Virus record (IMG/VR): IMGVR_UViG_3300025646_000199
Location: 1 to 31,595 of that record
Strand: one strand, 5' to 3'
DNA length: 31,595 nt
Origin: a virus
The notes under the pieces were generated by a model, which was given only the letters and a program-made list of their open reading frames with translations, made no database searches and was not told where the DNA came from. How positions within the stretch are numbered: the stretch's first letter is position 1; each line of letters starts with the position of its first letter. The position numbers and the translations under genes are program-made. Below, in pieces: positions 27,463 to 31,595 of this stretch.

Positions 27463-27657
27463 CTACCTAGATTTAGATTTGTCTAATTGACGTTTTTCTT
27501 CGTCTTTTTCTTTCTTAAAGTGAGTTAAGAAAGAGAGTCTTTCTAAACGAGTCATTGATTTTACATCTGCATATGTAAATCTACAATGTCTTACAAGTAT
27601 ATATGCCTCCAAAGATAAATTTTCTTGTGAAGCAGAATTACTTGTTATTTCATTGTA
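27463..27657 (-). CDS. Probable -1 frameshift extension of the gp26-type gene (64 aa, no own start)
   Basis: After the T7 run, the -1 frame reads on for 64 residues (YNEITSNSAS... to ...QLDKSKSR) to a TAG at 27463. The frame has no ATG ahead of the helix: upstream lies a TGA directly before the T run, and the only in-frame ATG is internal (MTRLERLSF) without a Shine-Dalgarno. A TTG (at LEAY) is a weak alternative start. The peptide contains LEAYILVRHCRFTYADV, then a basic KKEKDEEKRQ helix. Its composition and amphipathic pattern look coding. It would be fused to the first 248 residues of the gp26-type protein, giving about 312 residues. Gene geometry mirrors the lambda gpG/gpGT and P2 gpE/E+E' pairs. 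The product is inferred, not proven. Confidence 0.65.
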   Translation of the reverse strand, partial: YNEITSNSASQENLSLEAYILVRHCRFTYADVKSMTRLERLSFLTHFKKEKDEEKRQLDKSKSR

Positions 27658-28400
27658 AAAAAATCACTGGTAAGTTTTAGCTCCTCCAATTCTTGGTGCC
27701 CACAGTTAGCGCAAACAAACAGGAACTTTTGATCTATGCCAATATCGGATAGCGTTACATGCTTAATTATAAAATGAACATCTTTTCTAGGTAAGTAGTC
27801 AATTACTTGAGCCCTTACTTTAGCATTAGTGATGCCCTCTATCTCAATCATGAATCTCCAAAGCTCATTTAGAATTTTCATCTGATCTTGTTCTAGATCA
27901 GAAGATGATGCTCTTCTAATGACAACTTCCTTACCACTTTCTGGTAATTTAAGCTTTACTGTCCTTTCGACAGGCTCTTCTGCATACTTGCAAGGGAAAG
28001 TATTGATAATATCAACTACGTTTTCGTTTATTGATTCACACTGATTGCAAGTAATGTTAAAACTATATTCATTTCCAACAGAAATAGCTCTTAAATGGAA
28101 AAGGATTGCTAGCTTATCTTGCATTAATAAATTTTTAGGATTAATATTCTCTTCAACACACCTAGAGAGTAGAATATCCATGCCTTCCTTCTTTTTAGCT
28201 GCGGCGACGGCCTTCTCGTCCGCAAAGGTCATTGGCCTTACGTGCAGGTAAGGAGTCTCTAAACCGTATAGAGCAGTTGCTAAACTTGGCAGCTTAACCT
28301 CAGAGTATTCTACCTTTGGAATACCACCTAAGATGTTACTTACTAAGTCATCGACGTTTTGATTATCTAAATCTGGGGTAATATGCTTTACTTCTGACAT
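27645..28400 (-). CDS. T4 gp26/gp51-type baseplate assembly protein (probable tail assembly chaperone)
   Basis: I start at the ATG at 28400 (AAGGTGA just ahead), giving 251 residues. An upstream in-frame ATG at 28463 would run across the divergent helicase promoter and start and is unlikely. The protein has a LHVRPMTFADEKAVAAAKK motif, a helix with LFHLRAISVGNEYSFNITC, and two CxxC pairs (Cys118/Cys121 and Cys230/Cys233, predicted zinc-binding). The 'ITCxxC' block and the 'DEK' region are typical of T4-like gp26/gp51 baseplate hub assembly proteins. The last codons contain a slippery T7 run, so ribosomes may extend the protein by 64 residues. It is divergent from the helicase gene, separated from the tape measure gene by about 5 kb. 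Confidence 0.78.
   Translation of the reverse strand: MSEVKHITPDLDNQNVDDLVSNILGGIPKVEYSEVKLPSLATALYGLETPYLHVRPMTFADEKAVAAAKKKEGMDILLSRCVEENINPKNLLMQDKLAILFHLRAISVGNEYSFNITCNQCESINENVVDIINTFPCKYAEEPVERTVKLKLPESGKEVVIRRASSSDLEQDQMKILNELWRFMIEIEGITNAKVRAQVIDYLPRKDVHFIIKHVTLSDIGIDQKFLFVCANCGHQELEELKLTSDFFTMK
27657..27663 (-). promoter_or_regulatory. Slippery heptamer T_TTT_TTT for -1 programmed frameshifting
   Basis: On the minus strand, codons GAT TTT TTT ACA ATG AAA TAA end the gp26-type gene. The seven T residues form a perfect X_XXY_YYZ heptamer in the zero frame. A -1 slip re-pairs Phe tRNAs exactly and enters the 64-residue frame with TAC as the next codon. A Shine-Dalgarno-like GGAGGAG (27687-27681) lies 17 bases upstream, longer than the 10 bases in E. 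coli dnaX but a possible stimulator. I found no clear downstream hairpin. Confidence 0.68.
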
Positions 28401-28423
28401 AACTTCACCTTTATAGCTATAAT
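28394..28423 (+). promoter_or_regulatory. sigma70-type promoter of the helicase, overlapping a 12-bp palindrome
   Basis: CTGACA (28394-28399, 5 of 6 consensus), an 18-base spacer and a perfect TATAAT (28418-28423) lie just before the helicase ATG at 28433. The predicted start site (about 28429-28431) leaves a 2-4 base leader, and no Shine-Dalgarno is seen, so the mRNA may be leaderless. The -35 overlaps the start codon of the divergent gp26-type gene. The palindrome TTATAGCTATAA (28411-28422) covers the -10 and also presents TATAAA on the minus strand for the divergent gene, so it could act as a bidirectional promoter or operator. Confidence 0.6.
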
Positions 28424-28432
28424 AGCAGCGCC

Positions 28433-29848
28433 ATGCTGCTAAAAATTGGTAAATTAAAGACACAAATCATAACAAATAATGATGAACTGCTAAAAGCATT
28501 GCAGCATCATTACAGCGCCCAATATCCTGGGGCTAGCTATGTCCGTCGCGGGCGCGGGTGGGACGGCAAGAAATACTTCGTTAGCCCTAAAGGAGTATTT
28601 AGCACCGGACTGTTAGAAGATGTTTGTTTGTCCCTCAACAAGCTAGGTATCAAGTATGAGTTAGAGTGGTTTGAGTCCGATGCTCCCACACCAAGCCTTC
28701 TGCCGGTCGAGAATTACTCTCTAAGGGATTATCAGCAGGAAAGCGTATCCGAGGCCCTAAACCGCAAGCGATTGGTTGTGAAGTCTCCTACAGGCTCAGG
28801 GAAGACTCTGATCATGGCGCAGTTAGTAAACTGCTTCCCGGACTCCATGATCACCATCCTGTTCAACAGCAAGCATCTGCTGACCCAGAGCTATGAGTTC
28901 TTCAAGTCCTGTGGGATTGAGGGTCTGGGTATCAACTTTGGAGACGGATTTCAGCATGGGCGTGTGATGCTATCCACTGTCCAAAGCATCAAGAATATCA
29001 TTGATCCCTATGTCACTGAGTCCAAAGTCCTGATGGTAGATGAGGTCCACGAGTTCTGCACAGGTAAGGTCACACTAGCAGCAATCAGTGCTTTCCCAGA
29101 AGCAGAGTTCAGATTTGGATTTACGGCCACCCCACCCAAGGACAAGTATCCACTCCTAAACCTGAAGTCTGCCATAGGACCTATCCATGAGGTTGTTTCT
29201 GTTCAGGAACTGATTGAGGAAGGCAATCTAACCAAGCCAATCATCAAGACAATTAATTTCAAATATTCTGAACAAACTCTTGAAGATTCCTGGTATACGA
29301 GCTATAACGATGTCTACGATGAATATGTTGTCGGAGACGAAGAGAAAGAAAGATATCTTGTAGAGCTAATTAGAGACAACATACATCTTGGGCAATCACA
29401 AAAACATCTAGTCCTCGTCAAATCTCTTGAGCACCTAAGTCGAACTAAAAAAGCTCTAGAGAAGGCGGGACTAGATGTTTTTACTATCGAGGGTAAGGAT
29501 CAGCTATCTGATCGGTATGAGTCGATCAATAAGTTCTTAAAATCTAAGAATGGTATCCTGATTGGGACACGAGTGTTACAAACAGGAATCAGCATTGACG
29601 AGATCACACACTTTTACAATATTAGAGAATTGAAGAGCGAGATCGCTACAATTCAAGCTCTCGGTCGCGCCCTACGCACGCACGAAACTAAACCAACGGT
29701 TTATGTTTGTGATTTCGGATCAACGAATGTTCGCTACCTTCAAGATCATTTTAAGAAGCGACTAACCACCTACAAGAAGGAAGGATACGAGGTAATTAAG
29801 CATGAATACACCATCGGAGCTAGAGAAGAAAGCGGGCCAACTAACTGA
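28433..29848 (+). CDS. uvsW: SF2 ATP-dependent DNA helicase, T4 UvsW-like
   Basis: This 471-residue protein has a UvsW-like N-terminal domain (RRGRGWDGKKYFVSPKGVFS) and then all main SF2 motifs: LRDYQQESV (Q-like motif, ~97-105), Walker A SPTGSGKT (118-125), DEVH box (203-206), TATP (231-234), a C-terminal RecA domain with IEGKDQLSDRYESI and GILIGTRVLQTGISI, and motif VI QALGRALR (408-415). T4 UvsW drives branch migration, unwinds R-loops and D-loops, and helps shift replication from origin- to recombination-dependent mode. The start is the only candidate ATG (an in-frame TAG lies just upstream). The gene is G+C-richer than the structural genes. Its 3' end overlaps the next small gene by 47 bases. 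Confidence 0.9.
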   Translation: MLLKIGKLKTQIITNNDELLKALQHHYSAQYPGASYVRRGRGWDGKKYFVSPKGVFSTGLLEDVCLSLNKLGIKYELEWFESDAPTPSLLPVENYSLRDYQQESVSEALNRKRLVVKSPTGSGKTLIMAQLVNCFPDSMITILFNSKHLLTQSYEFFKSCGIEGLGINFGDGFQHGRVMLSTVQSIKNIIDPYVTESKVLMVDEVHEFCTGKVTLAAISAFPEAEFRFGFTATPPKDKYPLLNLKSAIGPIHEVVSVQELIEEGNLTKPIIKTINFKYSEQTLEDSWYTSYNDVYDEYVVGDEEKERYLVELIRDNIHLGQSQKHLVLVKSLEHLSRTKKALEKAGLDVFTIEGKDQLSDRYESINKFLKSKNGILIGTRVLQTGISIDEITHFYNIRELKSEIATIQALGRALRTHETKPTVYVCDFGSTNVRYLQDHFKKRLTTYKKEGYEVIKHEYTIGAREESGPTN

Positions 29849-30029
29849 TACAGAAGTGATTCGATTAGAAGAAATCACTAATCAGCTATCAACGTTGACC
29901 AAGAACAAGCAGTTCACGGAAGAGAACCTGAAGAGCTTGCAGAACGTTATTCACGAACTGCTGATCTTTCAGGATCTCTTCTTCACTAGACTTATCACGC
30001 TCATGAAGCGTGGTTATAAGCTTAATTAG
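29802..30029 (+). CDS. Small helical protein, 75 aa, overlapping helicase 3' end
   Basis: The ATG at 29802 lies inside the last helicase codons and has GAGGT about nine bases ahead, a good ribosome site. The product (MNTPSELEKKAGQLTDTEVI to LMKRGYKLN) is predicted helical with a possible coiled-coil (VIRLEEITNQLSTLTKNKQF). T4-like phages often have a small accessory gene next to uvsW (uvsW.1), but I cannot show homology. Its stop TAG shares four bases (TTAG) with the stop of the convergent tail-fibre gene. Co-transcribed with the helicase. Confidence 0.65.
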   Translation: MNTPSELEKKAGQLTDTEVIRLEEITNQLSTLTKNKQFTEENLKSLQNVIHELLIFQDLFFTRLITLMKRGYKLN

Positions 30030-31595
30030 TGAACAAAGTTTTGTGGTAGCCAGTCAGCAATATAGACTCCATAAATGTCTAACCACATTGAGCCATAGGT
30101 TTGACCAGCACCTATAGCTTGGATAAATGCTCTCATAGCTCGGTTAGCACCAGACGCTGGGATATTTGTCGTATGCTTTGCTAGTAGGGTTCCGCCATTA
30201 GTGCAGTCATAGAAACCAATACCGATAGCTCCACCACCTTCATCAGTAACCTTTATAGCATACCATCTAAAGGTCCCAGCAAATGTGGTCCCTGCTAGGC
30301 TGGTTGATGTCGTGGTTCTTGTTCCACCTGCTGCGGTGACGACTTGAATATCTGTATCGGTTGCAGGAGCAAATTCAAAGTAAGCTCCATTGTTTGGAGT
30401 AGCTGTTGCTCCTAAAGCATCGTTACAAACACCAAATCTAACTTTAATGTTTGTAGCTCTGTTCGCAGTGCATCTAAAATAATGGGTGGTCCCCGCGATC
30501 AAGTAGGTAGATAAGTTGGTGTGATATTTAGTCGCACCAGCAGTGGACGCTGTTCCAGTATTGTTACTCGCAGTCATAACGCCTTGAATATCAACACCTT
30601 CACAGATCCCTCCTGACTGTCCTTGGTTTTGTTGGTAAGTAGCTCCACCGTTAGCCACGCTAGCTGTCCAGTTACCGTTCTGGTCATGGGGGAGTAAGTG
30701 GTCCCAAACAACATCTAAAGCCATGTTCTCCCATGTAGCAGATAGGTTGCCTACATCTAGGGCACCATCAATCCGTTGGTTACCCGTGATATCTCGCGCA
30801 CCTGTAGCTAGAACATATTGAGTGTGGTCGTCATCATCCAAACCATCAATACTTCCGTGATCAACTTGAGTCCAAGCGTTATCTTTTCTTCCGTAAGTGT
30901 TGCCGTTTGCGGGAGCATCAGCTACAGTTGCCATTCCTGACAATCCAAGATTATCTCTAGCTGTGGCATGGTTAGGAAGATCAAGTAAGTTTTGTGCAAG
31001 AAGTGGGAAGCTTGTTAGAGCCCAAGAAGCAGTTACAGCATCTTGAGTTCCTACTGGATCTCCGAGGTTTGTGATTCTGTTAGTTCCTGCGCTAATGTTG
31101 CCTGTTAGGGCTCTAGTGCCATCTGCTCTTAGGTATTGAGTGTGATCGTCATCACCTAAGCCTGCGACGCTACCATGGTCGATTGATGCGACGGTAAAGT
31201 GAACAGAGCCGGAAGCAACGTGGTTGTCTAGTTTAGTTCCGTCAGCAGCGATGTCACGACCATCTACAGTTCCTGTGACAGCAATGTTCCCTGTCACACT
31301 CAAGCTATTCATGCTTCTAGCCCCTGTGGCTAGCACGTATTGAGTGTGGTCATCGTCTCCGAGTCCTGCAATGCTACCATGGTGGATTGATGCTTCAGTA
31401 AAGTGAACAGATCCTGAAGCAATGTGGTTAGTTACAAGACTACTAAGTGATTGATTAGTTGCACTTAGAACATATTGAGGGTGATCATTGTCAGCTAGTC
31501 CTGCAATGCTGCCATGGTCAATTGATGCAACAGTAAAGTGAACAGAGCCTGAAGCAACGTGGTTATCTAGCTTAGTCCCATCAGCAGCAATGTCT
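30026..31595 (-). CDS. Repeat-containing tail fibre protein, N-terminus outside window
   Basis: The frame is open from the right edge to a TAA at 30026, giving 522 complete codons, so the start is outside. A GTG at 31336 is not a credible start, because the coding pattern continues upstream without a break. The visible N-terminal ~290 residues are modules of the type DNHVASGSVHFTVASIDHGS, then AGLGDDDHTQY and a short linker (LATGARSMNSL, RADGTRALTGNI). DDDHTQY units of this sort are common in phage tail fibres and probably form a triple-stranded shaft. The last ~220 residues (from about WDHLLPHDQNGNWTASVANG) are beta-rich with lectin-like FRWYAIKVTDEGGG and GSMWLDIYGVYIADW, suggesting a C-terminal receptor-binding jelly roll. 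The gene converges on the helicase operon. Confidence 0.86.
   Translation of the reverse strand, partial: DIAADGTKLDNHVASGSVHFTVASIDHGSIAGLADNDHPQYVLSATNQSLSSLVTNHIASGSVHFTEASIHHGSIAGLGDDDHTQYVLATGARSMNSLSVTGNIAVTGTVDGRDIAADGTKLDNHVASGSVHFTVASIDHGSVAGLGDDDHTQYLRADGTRALTGNISAGTNRITNLGDPVGTQDAVTASWALTSFPLLAQNLLDLPNHATARDNLGLSGMATVADAPANGNTYGRKDNAWTQVDHGSIDGLDDDDHTQYVLATGARDITGNQRIDGALDVGNLSATWENMALDVVWDHLLPHDQNGNWTASVANGGATYQQNQGQSGGICEGVDIQGVMTASNNTGTASTAGATKYHTNLSTYLIAGTTHYFRCTANRATNIKVRFGVCNDALGATATPNNGAYFEFAPATDTDIQVVTAAGGTRTTTSTSLAGTTFAGTFRWYAIKVTDEGGGAIGIGFYDCTNGGTLLAKHTTNIPASGANRAMRAFIQAIGAGQTYGSMWLDIYGVYIADWLPQNFVH
31130..31594 (-). repeat. Tandem tail-fibre protein modules
   Basis: Three copies of an NH(V/I)ASGSVHFT...HGS(I/V)AGL..(D/N)DH(T/P)QY module lie in this stretch, and a shorter fourth (DHGSIDGLDDDDHTQY) lies near 30800-30880. 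The first and third begin with the same DIAADGTKLDNHVASGSVHF peptide, at 31594 and 31255, 339 bases (113 codons) apart. Their DNA differs mostly at third codon positions. The intervening copy begins LVTNHIASGSVHFTEASIHH. Confidence 0.85.

Noticed and set aside
28401-28463. 21-codon N-terminal extension of the gp26-type protein
   Set aside because: It would cross the helicase promoter and start codon; the ATG at 28400 has a good AAGGTGA site and the extension (many aromatic residues) does not look like part of the protein.
31334-31336. GTG as the start of the tail fibre
   Set aside because: The upstream sequence encodes further copies of the same modules in frame to the window edge.
1-31595. 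tRNA genes, CRISPR arrays, insertion sequences, integrase or attachment sites
   Set aside because: I looked for cloverleaf-like ends, regularly spaced direct repeats and transposase/recombinase motifs and saw none; short or unusual RNAs could be missed by eye.

Overview
The window is part of the genome of a contractile-tailed double-stranded DNA phage (myovirus). It carries an almost complete tail tape-measure/baseplate module, receptor-binding proteins, and a small set of T4-type replication and recombination proteins (primase, Cas4/RecB-like nuclease, UvsW-like helicase). No bacterial housekeeping gene, tRNA, integrase or CRISPR is visible. The structural genes are AT-rich. The baseplate order resembles phage Mu, while several components (gp25, gp6, gp53, gp26, UvsW and primase types) resemble those of T4-like environmental phages. 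I cannot name the host.

Layout. (1) Bases 1-23272, minus strand: one tightly packed late operon of twelve genes, read from right to left. It encodes a small protein, the tape measure, a tube/baseplate adaptor, a gp53/LysM-like protein, the hub, the spike, a 1230-residue LamG plus SGNH-esterase protein, gp25, gp6/gpJ, a giant gpI-like protein, two related accessory proteins and a parallel beta-helix protein that runs off the left edge. Junctions are 0-31 bases, with many ATGA/TGATG/TAATG overlaps. (2) Bases 23273-25376: a small plus-strand gene, a minus-strand nuclease and a plus-strand primase, with no spare bases between the last two. (3) Bases 25364-28400, minus strand: a gp26-type baseplate assembly protein with a probable -1 frameshift extension, followed by two related cysteine-rich proteins. 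(4) Bases 28433-30029, plus strand: a UvsW-like helicase behind a good sigma70-type promoter, then a small helical protein. (5) Bases 30026-31595, minus strand: a repeat-containing tail fibre that runs off the right edge.

How they work together. The late operon builds the tail: tape measure, tube initiation, hub and spike, then wedge proteins. The gp26-type protein and its frameshift product are the likely assembly chaperones. Three proteins (beta-helix, esterase/LamG, fibre) probably handle binding to or trimming of surface glycans. The replication/repair genes are clearly richer in G+C than the structural genes around them and sit as islands between late blocks, so the region looks like a mosaic.

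The best candidates for something new are the T7 slippery site in the gp26-type gene, which would fuse on a 64-residue tail that has no start codon of its own, and the carbohydrate O-acetylesterase built into a baseplate protein inserted between spike and gp25.
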